The notes under the pieces were generated by a model. That model searched no databases and was not told where the DNA came from. It was given only the letters and a program-made list of their open reading frames with translations. The translations under genes and the position numbers were made by a program. From Alphaproteobacteria bacterium (GTDB lineage: Bacteria > Pseudomonadota > Alphaproteobacteria > Rhodospirillales > Rhodospirillaceae), in the NCBI GenBank assembly GCA_030604885.1, contig JAUVUZ010000023.1, positions 1-59,555 of the forward strand: DNA of 59,555 nucleotides, read 5' to 3'. This document shows, piece after piece, positions 10,177 to 17,880 of the stretch (positions are counted from its first letter, which is position 1; each line of letters begins with the position of its first letter).

Positions 10177-11978
10177 CAGCGCGCCTCCGAGGTGCGGGCC
10201 AGGCTCGCCTGCGGCCGGTCGAGGGGCGCGTAGACCGGCCAGTGGCCGTTGGCGACCGCGTCGAGGGAGGGGGTGTCCTGGTCGAGGCGCAGGCGGTAGA
10301 TCCAGAGGTTGGCCATGATCCGCTCGATGAAGCGCCGGGTCTCGCGGGCGGGCAGCGCCTCGATGAACAGCAGCGGGTCGTTGCCCGCGTTGGCCTTGTC
10401 GCGCCACAGGGCGAGGTTGCCCGGACCGCCGTTGTAGGCCACCGCGAGATAGAACAGGTTGCCGCGCACCGCCGGGTCGGCGAGCAGGCGGTTGAGGTAG
10501 CGCTGGCCGAGGGCGAGGTTGAACGCCGGGTCGAGGAGGTCGGCGGCGTCCACCGCGCCGCCGCCGACGAAGCGGGCGGTGGCGGGCATCAGCTGCATCA
10601 GGCCGAGGGCGCCGCGGCGGCTGGCGGCGCGGGCGTCGAAGCCGGATTCCTGGCGGGTGAAGGCGTAGACCAGGGCGCGGTCCACCTTCCAGCCGTCGGC
10701 CGGGCGCCACGCGGGCACCGGATAGCGGGCGTTGTCGTAGATCACCCCCTCGCGCCGCTGCATTTCCGCCGACAGGCGGATCGACAGCCCGGCGAGGCCG
10801 CCCGCGTCGGCCACCGCCACCACCGCCTGCTGGGTGGTGGGGTCGACGTTGGGGAACAGCAGCCGCAGCTCCGCCTCGGCCGCCTCCGCCTCGCCGATCT
10901 GCAGCAGCGCCATGGCGCGCCGCCCGCCCGGATACTGGGCGAGGGTCTCGCGGTCGTCGCGGGAGAGGGTTTCCGCATCCCAGCCGAAGCCGATCGGCAG
11001 GCCGAGGGCGCGCCGGGCGATCAGGCCGTAGAAGGTGCGCGGGTGCTCGGCGGCGAGGCCGAGCCAGCCGTTCACCTCCTGCGGGCGCCGCGCGTGCAGC
11101 GCCGCGCGCGCCGCCCAATAGGCGCCGCCCGCCTGGGTCCAGGGATCGGCGGCGTGGGCGCGGGCGACGATGCCGAAGAACCCCTCCGCCTGGGCGAAGC
11201 GCCGCTGCCGCCAGTTGGCGAGGCCCGCCGCCCACGCCGCCTGGGGGGCGCGCTCGCCGGAGCGCAGCGCCGCCGGTTCGGCCCACTCCCGCGCCAGGTC
11301 GTCGCGGCCGTCGAGGAAATAGGAGAACGCCAGCGCGCCCTTGAAGCGGTCGTGGTCCACCGGCGCGAGCAGGCGCGGCAGCTCGCCCTCCGCCAGCAGG
11401 CGCCGGGCGGTGAGGGTCGCCCCCTGGGAGAGCGCGCGGCGGAAGCGCGCGGCGAGGGCGTTGGCCTGGGCGGCGCGGGCGGGCGGCAGGTGCGAGACGG
11501 CGAGGCCGCGCAGCCACAGCTCGCCGCCGTCGACGCCGCCGCGCCCGGCGAGGGCGCGCAGGTCCTCGGGGCGCGGCACTGGCACGCCCCGGCCCGAGCG
11601 CGCCTTGGCGAGGGCGTGGACCGCCTCGGCCTGGGGGTGGTCGGGGTAGTCGGCGAGCCACTGGCGGGCTTCCTCGCCCTGGCAGGTGCGGCGGGGCGAG
11701 AGGCAGCGTTGCGCCAGCAGGGTGCCCTGGAGGAGGTCGTCGGAGACTTGCGCCAGCAGGGTTTCGGCGGCGCTCCAGGCGCCGTCGCGGGCGAGGGCGA
11801 ACACCCGGCGATAGAGCGCGGCGTCCTCGGCGGTGAGCGTGTCGTCGAGGCCGGGGCGGCGGTCGGCGGGCGCGACGGCGGCGGAGTCGGCGGCGAGGGC
11901 GACGGGCACGGCGGGCGCCGCGACCAGCATCGCCGCCGCGCAAATCCCCGCGATCCGCCACAGGCGCAGGATTTTCAC
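10176..11978 (-). CDS. Soluble lytic murein transglycosylase (Slt70-like)
   Basis: This 600-residue periplasmic enzyme would cleave peptidoglycan between MurNAc and GlcNAc, forming 1,6-anhydro ends. A signal peptide spans about residues 1-30 and ends ALA. A long alpha-helical superhelical region follows, and the catalytic SLT domain lies near the C-terminus. There [16 protein letters not shown] holds the catalytic Glu, followed by [10 protein letters not shown] and [12 protein letters not shown]. It is first in the run slt-rnhB-ccrM. It diverges neither from nor overlaps UDG; about 90 bp of untranslated sequence separates them. Confidence 0.92.
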
Positions 11979-12068
11979 GTCAATTCCCCTTTGACGATGA
12001 AGCGTCGCGTCGTGCGGCGAAGACAGTACCGGCGGGGCTTGGCCGAGGCAAGGCGGGTGTGCGGGCGG

Positions 12069-12860
12069 TCACCGCGGCGGCGCGCCGAGCCGCGCCTTGA
12101 GCGCGAGCAGATCGCGCCACGCCAGCGCCTTGGAGGGCGGGTTGCGCAGCAGGAAGGCGGGGTGGAAGGTGGGCATCACCGGAATCTCGCCCGACGGCGT
12201 GGCGAGGCTCTGCCAGCGGCCGCGCAGGCGGGTGATGCCGTCGTGGCGGTCGAGAATCGCGCCCGCCGCCGAGCCGCCCAGCAGCAGCAGCGCCCGGGGG
12301 GCGATCAGCTCCACCGCGCGCAGCACGAACGGCTTGCAGAGGGTCACCTCCTCGGCCGTCGGGTTGCGGTTGCCGGGGGGGCGCCAGGGCACGACGTTGG
12401 TGACGAACACGGTCTCGCGCGGCCAGCCGATCGAGGCGAGCATCTTGTCGAGGAGCTGCCCGGCGCGGCCGACGAACGGCGTGCCCGAGCGGTCCTCGTC
12501 GGCCCCCGGCGCCTCGCCGATCACCATCAGCCGGGCGTCGGCCGGGCCGTTGCCGAACACCGTGCGGGTCGCCATGCGGCGCAGCGCGCAGCCCTCGAAC
12601 GCCTCGAGCCGGGCGCGCAGGTCGTCGAGGTCGACGGCCCCGGCGAACGTATCGGCGACCGGCGCCGCGACCACCGACGGCGGCGCGGCGACGCGGGGCG
12701 GGGCGGCGGCCGGGGCGGGGGCGGGCATCGGCGCCGGGGCGGGGGGCGCGGTGCGGTCCAGCGGCGTCTCGCCCACCGCCAGGTCCACGCCCATCGCCAC
12801 GTACCACCGCAGCAGGGCGGCGGCGTCGAGGGCGTCGGGGTGGGCGGAGGTGTCGGTCAT
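12069..12860 (-). CDS. Uracil-DNA glycosylase, family 4-like, with incomplete iron-sulfur ligands
   Basis: This 263-residue protein has a Pro/Ala-rich N-terminal extension (~75 residues) and then a UDG core with VFGNGPADARLMVIGEAPGA, PFVGRAGQLLDKML and PTFHPAFLLRN. That pattern belongs to the family 4/5 UDGs that excise uracil. Those usually bind a 4Fe-4S cluster through four cysteines. Here only two cysteines exist, in FEGCAL and TLCKPF; the first Cys position is Phe and the third is Trp (VVPWRPPGNR). The start ATG at 12860 lacks a strong ribosome site. It is divergent from the ETF-QO gene. Confidence 0.85.
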   Translation of the reverse strand: MTDTSAHPDALDAAALLRWYVAMGVDLAVGETPLDRTAPPAPAPMPAPAPAAAPPRVAAPPSVVAAPVADTFAGAVDLDDLRARLEAFEGCALRRMATRTVFGNGPADARLMVIGEAPGADEDRSGTPFVGRAGQLLDKMLASIGWPRETVFVTNVVPWRPPGNRNPTAEEVTLCKPFVLRAVELIAPRALLLLGGSAAGAILDRHDGITRLRGRWQSLATPSGEIPVMPTFHPAFLLRNPPSKALAWRDLLALKARLGAPPR

Positions 12861-12989
12861 GACCCGCACCCTAGCATTCCTACCCCGCCGCGTCACCACG
12901 TCGGCGTGGCGGGGCGGAGGTTCCGTGATATAAAGGCGGTTCCGCGCCCTCCGGCGCGGCATGATTTTTTGTGGGGACGGCAACGCACG

Positions 12990-14630
12990 ATGGACGGCGC
13001 GGATCGCGAGGTGATGGAGTTCGACGTGGTGGTGGTCGGCGGCGGCCCGGCGGGGTTGGCGGCGGCGATCCGCCTGCGCCGGGCGGCGCTCGCGGCGGGC
13101 CTGGAGCTGTCGGTGGCGGTGGTCGAGAAGGGGTCCGAGATCGGCGCCCACATCCTCTCCGGCGCGGTGATCGAGACCGTCGCCCTCGACGCGCTGATCC
13201 CCGACTGGCGGGAGAAGGGCGCGCCGATGGGCGTGCCGGTGACCGAGGACCGCTTCCTCTACCTCACCCGGCGCCGCGCGTTTTCCCTGCCGACGCCGCC
13301 GACCATGCACAACGCGGGCAACCGCATCGTCTCCCTCGGCAACCTCTGCCGCTGGCTCGCCGCCCAGGCGGAGGAAGCGGGCGCCGACGTGTTCGCCGGG
13401 TTCGCCGCCGCCGAGCCGTGGATCGAGGACGGCCGGGTGGTGGGGGTGATCACCGGCGACATGGGGCGCCTCGCCGACGGCGCGCCCGGACCCAACTTCC
13501 AGCCCGGCGTCGGCCTGCGCGCCCGCACCACCCTGGTGGCGGAGGGCTGCCGCGGCTCCCTGGCGCAGGAGCTGATCCGCCGCTTCGACCTGGACGCGGG
13601 CCGCCAGCCGCAGACCTACGGCCTCGGCATCAAGGAGCTGTGGGACGTGGACCCGGCGCGCCATCGCCCCGGCCTCGCCATGCATTCGGTGGGCTGGCCG
13701 CTGACGGCGGACGTCTATGGCGGCTCGTTCGTCTACCACGCCGAGGGCGGCCAGGTGGCGATCGGCTTCGTCGTCGGCCTCGACTACCGCAACCCGCACC
13801 TCTCGCCGTTCGAGGAGTTCCAGCGCTTCAAGACCCACCCGGCGATCCGCGGCGTGCTCGCGGGCGGCAAGCGCGTCGGCTTCGGCGCGCGGGCGCTGGC
13901 GGAGGGGGGATACCAGTCGATCCCCCAGCTCACCTTCCCCGGCGGCGCGCTGATCGGCGATTGCGCCGGTCTCGTCAACGTGCCGAAGATCAAGGGCACC
14001 CACACCGCGATGATGAGCGGCATCCTCGCCGCCGACGCCGCCGTGGCGGCGCTGGCGGAGGCGCCGGACGCCTGGGGCGTGACCCCGGCGCGCTACCCGG
14101 AGCTGATGCAAGCCTCGTGGGTGCTGGACGAATTGAAGGCGGTGCGCAACGTCCGCCCGGCGTTCCGCTGGGGGCTGTGGCCGGGCATGGCATACGCCGC
14201 GCTCGACACCTATGTGTTGCGGGGGCGGTCGCCTTGGACCCTCGGCCACCACCCGGACCACGCGCGCCTTCTCCCCGCGGCGAAGGCGCGGCCGATCGCC
14301 TACCCCAAGCCCGACGGCGTGCTCACCTTCGACCGCGCGTCGTCGGTGTATCTCGCCAGCACCACCCACGACGAGGCCCAGCCCGTGCATCTCAGACTCC
14401 GCGATCCCGACCTGGCGGTGGCGCACAATCTGGCGGTTTACGGCGGGCCGGAAGCGCACTACTGTCCCGTCGGGGTGTACGAGTTCGTCGACGAGGGCGC
14501 GGGACCGCGGCTGAGGATCAACGCCTCCAACTGCGTGCACTGCAAGACCTGCGACATCAAGGATCCGCGGCAGAACATCCGCTGGACCGTCCCCGAGGGC
14601 GGCAGCGGTCCCAACTACCCGAACATGTGA
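12990..14630 (+). CDS. etfD: Electron transfer flavoprotein-ubiquinone oxidoreductase
   Basis: ETF-QO passes electrons from reduced electron transfer flavoprotein to the quinone pool at the inner membrane, serving fatty-acid and amino-acid oxidation. The 546-residue protein has the FAD-binding VVVVGGGPAG at residues 13-22, the conserved SGAVIE segment, GGYQSIPQLTFPGGALIGDCAG in the FAD domain, and C-terminal cluster ligands in HYCPVGVYEF and NCVHCKTCD. The length is normal for the family. The ATG at 12990 follows a short purine stretch. The TPR lipoprotein gene starts 14 bases after its stop. Confidence 0.95.
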   Translation: MDGADREVMEFDVVVVGGGPAGLAAAIRLRRAALAAGLELSVAVVEKGSEIGAHILSGAVIETVALDALIPDWREKGAPMGVPVTEDRFLYLTRRRAFSLPTPPTMHNAGNRIVSLGNLCRWLAAQAEEAGADVFAGFAAAEPWIEDGRVVGVITGDMGRLADGAPGPNFQPGVGLRARTTLVAEGCRGSLAQELIRRFDLDAGRQPQTYGLGIKELWDVDPARHRPGLAMHSVGWPLTADVYGGSFVYHAEGGQVAIGFVVGLDYRNPHLSPFEEFQRFKTHPAIRGVLAGGKRVGFGARALAEGGYQSIPQLTFPGGALIGDCAGLVNVPKIKGTHTAMMSGILAADAAVAALAEAPDAWGVTPARYPELMQASWVLDELKAVRNVRPAFRWGLWPGMAYAALDTYVLRGRSPWTLGHHPDHARLLPAAKARPIAYPKPDGVLTFDRASSVYLASTTHDEAQPVHLRLRDPDLAVAHNLAVYGGPEAHYCPVGVYEFVDEGAGPRLRINASNCVHCKTCDIKDPRQNIRWTVPEGGSGPNYPNM

Positions 14631-14643
14631 GAGTGAGCGACCG

Positions 14644-16368
14644 ATGGAGCGTGGGACGGCGGTGATGCGCGGGCTGATTTTCGGGTGCGCGCTGTTCCTC
14701 GGCGGATGCGCCGGAGAGACGGTGCCGGTGACCGGCCACGACGCGGCCAACGCGGCGGTGGAGCCGCTCGGCTCGGGCAGCGGCTACGGCGCCTATCTCG
14801 CCGCCCACACCGCGCGCCTGCGCGACGACATCGAGGGCGCCGCCGGCCACCTCGAGCGCGCCCTCGCCACCGATCCGGACAACCTCGACGTCCAGCGCCT
14901 CACCCTGATCTATTCCGCCGCCGACGGCCGCTACGACACCGCCGTCTCCACCGCCTTGGCGATTCTCGCGGTGCGGCCGGAGGACATGCTCTCGGGCTAC
15001 GTGCTCACCACCGACCGCGCCCGCGCGGGCGATTGGGCGGGGGCCGAGGCGCGGCTCGCGGCGATCCCCGACGCCAACCTCAACGCCCTGCTCGGGCCGC
15101 TCCTGCGCGCCTGGGTGGCGGTGGGCCGGGGCGACGTGGACGAAGGGCTGCGGCGCCTGCAACCGCTCGCGGCGCGCAAGCCGTTCCTGCCGATCTACAA
15201 CTTCCACTCGGCGCTGATCCTCGACTACGCCCGCCGCGACGCCGACGCCCGCGCCGCCTACGAGCGCACCATCGACGGCGACGGCGGCCGCTCGATCCAC
15301 GCGATCCAGGCGGCGGGGCGGTTCTTCAACCGCACCGGCAGCCCCGACCGTGCCGACGCCCTGGTCGCCGCCTTCGCCGCCGAGCGCGGCGACGCGCCGA
15401 TGACCGACGCGCTCACCCGCTCGCTGGTGGAGCGCCGCGCCGCCGAGCCGGTGGTGTCGACGCCGTTGCAGGGCCTCGCGGAGGCCTACCTCAGCATCGC
15501 CACCTCGCTCGCCAATTCGGAAACCTGGGAGATCACCCTGTCGCTGGCGCAGCTGGCGCTCTACGCCGACCCGGATCTCGACCTCGGGCGGGTGCTGGTG
15601 GGCGACCTGTTCGAAAGCCACGAGGACTACGCCCGCGCCAACCGCGCCTACGCCGGGGTGCCGCCGGAGTCCGACGTCTCCTATTCGGTCAAGGTGCGGA
15701 TGGCGAAGAACCTCGAGCGACTCGACCGCCACGACGAGGCGGCGAAGGAGCTGACCGACCTCGCCCAGCGCTTCCCCGAGCGCCCCGAACCGCTGATCGA
15801 GCTGGGCGACATCTATCGCGGCGACAGCCGCTTCGACGAGGCGGTCAAGGCCTACGACGCGGCGATCGCGCGCATCGACACCATCGAGCCGCGCCACTGG
15901 GTGCTGTTCTACACCCGCGGCATCGCCCTCGAACGCTCCAAGCAGTGGCCGCGCGCCGAGGCCGACTTCCTCCAGGCGCTGGAACTGGAGCCGGAGCAGC
16001 CGCTGGTGCTCAACTACCTCGGCTACTCCTGGCTCGATCAGGGCATGCACGTGGACCGCGCCCAGGAGATGATCGAGCGGGCGGTGGAGCAGCGGCCGCG
16101 CGACGGCTACATCATCGACAGCCTCGGCTGGGCCCACTACCTGCGCGGCAACTACGAGCAGGCGGTGACGTATCTGGAGCAGGCGGTGGTGCTGGTGGCC
16201 GACGATCCCACCATCAACGACCACCTGGGCGACGCCTACTGGCGCGTCGGCCGCACCTTCGAGGCGCGCTACCAGTGGCAGCGCGCCCTCGGCCTCAAGC
16301 CCGACGATCGCCAGGCCAAGGAATTGCGCGACAAGCTCACGAACGGATTGCCCGCCGCGAAACGATGA
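14644..16368 (+). CDS. Tetratricopeptide-repeat lipoprotein
   Basis: This 574-residue protein has a lipoprotein signal peptide with lipobox LGGC (Cys22 from the first ATG) and at least eight TPR-like helix pairs. The clearest are near the C-terminus, around PLVLNYLGYSWLDQGMH, GYIIDSLGWAHYLRGNYEQAV and INDHLGDAYWRVG. TPR lipoproteins act as scaffolds in the periplasm, often for outer-membrane or envelope assembly; the partner is unknown. A second in-frame ATG at 14665 gives a more compact signal peptide (MRGLIFGCALFLGGCAG) and may be the true start. It lies between ETF-QO and ispE. Confidence 0.85.
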   Translation: MERGTAVMRGLIFGCALFLGGCAGETVPVTGHDAANAAVEPLGSGSGYGAYLAAHTARLRDDIEGAAGHLERALATDPDNLDVQRLTLIYSAADGRYDTAVSTALAILAVRPEDMLSGYVLTTDRARAGDWAGAEARLAAIPDANLNALLGPLLRAWVAVGRGDVDEGLRRLQPLAARKPFLPIYNFHSALILDYARRDADARAAYERTIDGDGGRSIHAIQAAGRFFNRTGSPDRADALVAAFAAERGDAPMTDALTRSLVERRAAEPVVSTPLQGLAEAYLSIATSLANSETWEITLSLAQLALYADPDLDLGRVLVGDLFESHEDYARANRAYAGVPPESDVSYSVKVRMAKNLERLDRHDEAAKELTDLAQRFPERPEPLIELGDIYRGDSRFDEAVKAYDAAIARIDTIEPRHWVLFYTRGIALERSKQWPRAEADFLQALELEPEQPLVLNYLGYSWLDQGMHVDRAQEMIERAVEQRPRDGYIIDSLGWAHYLRGNYEQAVTYLEQAVVLVADDPTINDHLGDAYWRVGRTFEARYQWQRALGLKPDDRQAKELRDKLTNGLPAAKR

Positions 16369-16401
16369 TCGCGCGGCGGCGCGACGGAGGACACGACGAC
16401 C

Positions 16402-16521
16402 ATGGACTATCCCCCCGCGCCCGGTCAGCCTAGGGCCTGCACTCGTAATTTTTCACCGCCTGCGCGACGGCGCCTGCCACTGCACCCCTTGGAGGTCAAC
16501 GCAGGCGGTGACCAATCATGA
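16402..16521 (+). CDS. Possible 39-residue upstream ORF coupled to ispE
   Basis: A small ORF with GGAGG 11 bases upstream of its ATG ends in a TGA that overlaps the ispE ATG as ATGA. The product would begin MDYPPAPGQPRACTRNF and is basic and Pro-rich, with no family I know. Its 3' half spans a long inverted repeat (16453-16511). Translation through the repeat would open it and expose the ispE ribosome site, so the ORF may matter as a coupling device rather than for its peptide. Coding status is unproven. Confidence 0.35.
   Translation: MDYPPAPGQPRACTRNFSPPARRRLPLHPLEVNAGGDQS
16453..16511 (+). promoter_or_regulatory. 12-bp perfect hairpin covering the ispE ribosome-binding region
   Basis: TCACCGCCTGCG (16453-16464) is the exact reverse complement of CGCAGGCGGTGA (16500-16511), with 35 bases between. 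The right arm holds AGGCGGTGA, the only plausible ribosome site in front of the ispE ATG at 16518. When folded it should hide that site. It could act by translational coupling to the upstream ORF, or as a thermosensor or protein-binding element. Confidence 0.5.
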
Positions 16522-17450
16522 GCGCAGTCCTCAGGGCGCCCGCCGGGCAGGCTCTCGAAACCGACGCTCCGGCCAAGCTCAACCTCTATCTCCACGTGCT
16601 CGGCCGTCGCCTCGACGGCTATCACGACCTGCAAAGCCTGGTGGCGTTCGTCGACATCGGCGACACCCTCCACGCCGCCCCGGCCGAGGGCTTCTCGTTC
16701 GCGGTGACCGGGCCGATGGCGGCGGCCCTCGACTGCGGCGAAAGCGACGACAACCTCTGCGTCCGCGCCGCCCGGTCCCTGGCGGCCTACGCGGGGCGCA
16801 CGCCGGACGTCGCCCTCACCCTCACCAAGCGCCTGCCGGTGGCCTCGGGCATCGGCGGCGGCTCCGCCGACGCCGCGGCGACGCTGCGCCTGCTGTGCAA
16901 CTTCTGGGGCATCGCGCTGCCGGAGGACGAGCTGGCGGCGATCGGCCTGTCGCTGGGGGCGGACGTGCCCGCCTGCCTTGGCGCCGTGCCCGCCTTGGTG
17001 GGCGGCATCGGCGAGCGGGTGCGGCCGGTGCCGCCCCTGCCGCCCGCCGCGGTGGTGCTGGTGAACCCGGGCTTCGGCCTGGCCACGGCGCGAGTGTTCC
17101 GCGATTGGCGCGGCCCCGGCAAACCCGCCGCCGAGTGGACCCCGCCGCCCCACGCCGCCGCCCTGGCGATGCAGCTGATCCAGCGCCGCAACGACCTCAC
17201 CGAGGCGGCCACCGGGCAGGAACCGGCGATCGCCGAGGTGCTGGACGCGCTCGCCGCGCGGCCCGACTGCCTGCTCGCCCGGATGTCCGGCTCCGGCGCC
17301 ACCTGCTTCGGCCTGTTCGAGAACGCGGCGGTGGCCGAGGCCGCCGCCGAGGTGATGCAGGCGACCCATCCCACCTGGTGGGTGCGCGCCGCCGGGTTCA
17401 CCCGCAATCCGCCTCCGGTGCGGATCGCGAGCGCGGCGGCGGAGGCCTGA
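16518..17450 (+). CDS. ispE: 4-diphosphocytidyl-2-C-methyl-D-erythritol kinase
   Basis: IspE phosphorylates CDP-methylerythritol in the non-mevalonate isoprenoid pathway. The 310-residue GHMP kinase has the substrate-site PAKLNLYLHV (residues 18-27), the ATP-binding LPVASGIGGGSADAAATL (residues 106-123) and the C-terminal MSGSGATCFGLF. The length is normal. The ATG is overlapped by the TGA of a small upstream ORF, and the ribosome site lies in a hairpin arm. tRNA-Gln lies 74 bases downstream on the same strand. Confidence 0.95.
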   Translation: MSAVLRAPAGQALETDAPAKLNLYLHVLGRRLDGYHDLQSLVAFVDIGDTLHAAPAEGFSFAVTGPMAAALDCGESDDNLCVRAARSLAAYAGRTPDVALTLTKRLPVASGIGGGSADAAATLRLLCNFWGIALPEDELAAIGLSLGADVPACLGAVPALVGGIGERVRPVPPLPPAAVVLVNPGFGLATARVFRDWRGPGKPAAEWTPPPHAAALAMQLIQRRNDLTEAATGQEPAIAEVLDALAARPDCLLARMSGSGATCFGLFENAAVAEAAAEVMQATHPTWWVRAAGFTRNPPPVRIASAAAEA

Positions 17451-17524
17451 AGGGCGCTTGTCTCCCGCGCCGATCTGGCGTAAAAGAGGCTCCCTCCCGC
17501 CGCCGGTTTCCGGCCGCGCACTGC

Positions 17525-17599
17525 TGGGGCGTCGCCAAGCGGTAAGGCAGCGGTTTTTGGTACCGCCATACGTAGGTTCGAATCCTACCGCCCCAGCCA
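17525..17599 (+). tRNA. tRNA-Gln (anticodon TTG)
   Basis: The sequence folds as a complete tRNA: acceptor TGGGGCG/CGCCCCA, D-stem GCC/GGC, anticodon stem GCGGT/ACCGC with loop TTTTGGT giving anticodon TTG, T-stem GTAGG/CCTAC with loop TTCGAAT, and an encoded CCA. Its 3' 16 bases before the discriminator are repeated at 19356-19371, marking it as the insertion site of the following island. The tRNA itself stays intact. Confidence 0.97.
17580..17595 (+). repeat. Left attachment-type direct repeat (tRNA-Gln 3' end)
   Basis: GAATCCTACCGCCCCA, the T-loop/T-stem/acceptor end of tRNA-Gln, recurs exactly at 19356-19371. Site-specific integrases commonly use tRNA 3' ends and leave such direct repeats. 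Confidence 0.85.
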
Positions 17600-17619
17600 G
17601 TTTCTCTGTTGTCAATAGA

Positions 17620-17880
17620 TCAACCGTGTGTGACGCGCAACGAGGGGAAGTTCCTCGTTGCGCGTAGAAGCTTATGGGTTGCCGCGTGTAGGCGCTCGTT
17701 CGCTGCTTCAGCTTGGCGGCGGGGGTAATTGTCCGCCCGGTTGATTATCGGCTGTTGATGCTTGACGAGGCAGAGACGGTCGAGCCAGAGCCTTATGGCG
17801 GTGTCTCGGCGTAGTAAATGGCGATTATCGATTCTAGAACATGAATGATGAAAAGTGTATGTATTGATTGGCAGAGGCAA
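17620..17880 (-). CDS. Possible small or remnant ORF at the island's left end
   Basis: This frame could encode 86 residues. The segment from about residue 20 to 72, including RRDTAIRLWLDRLCL and NRADNYPRRQAEAANERLH, reads like a real helical protein and is more GC-rich than the large island gene. The N-terminal part overlaps the end of that gene by 47 bases, and the C-terminus runs through a strong hairpin. It may be the remains of a gene whose N-terminus was replaced. I recognise no family. Confidence 0.3.
   Translation of the reverse strand: MPLPINTYTFHHSCSRIDNRHLLRRDTAIRLWLDRLCLVKHQQPIINRADNYPRRQAEAANERLHAATHKLLRATRNFPSLRVTHG
17633..17665 (+). terminator. Strong hairpin downstream of tRNA-Gln
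   Basis: ACGCGCAACGAGG (17633-17645) and CCTCGTTGCGCGT (17653-17665) form a perfect 13-bp stem with a 7-base loop, 34 bases after the tRNA CCA. There is no T-run behind it, but such a stable stem could end tRNA-Gln transcription or protect its 3' side. Confidence 0.5.

Noticed and set aside
10242-14630. A 4.4-kb plus-strand frame without stop through slt, UDG and ETF-QO
   Set aside because: Only the part from 12990 codes (ETF-QO). The rest mirrors minus-strand genes in very GC-rich DNA, where stops are rare.
12861-14750. Minus-strand reading frame opposite ETF-QO, continuous with the UDG gene
   Set aside because: The frame is antisense to a well-supported flavoprotein, its composition is His/Arg/Gly-rich shadow, and UDG has its own start at 12860.
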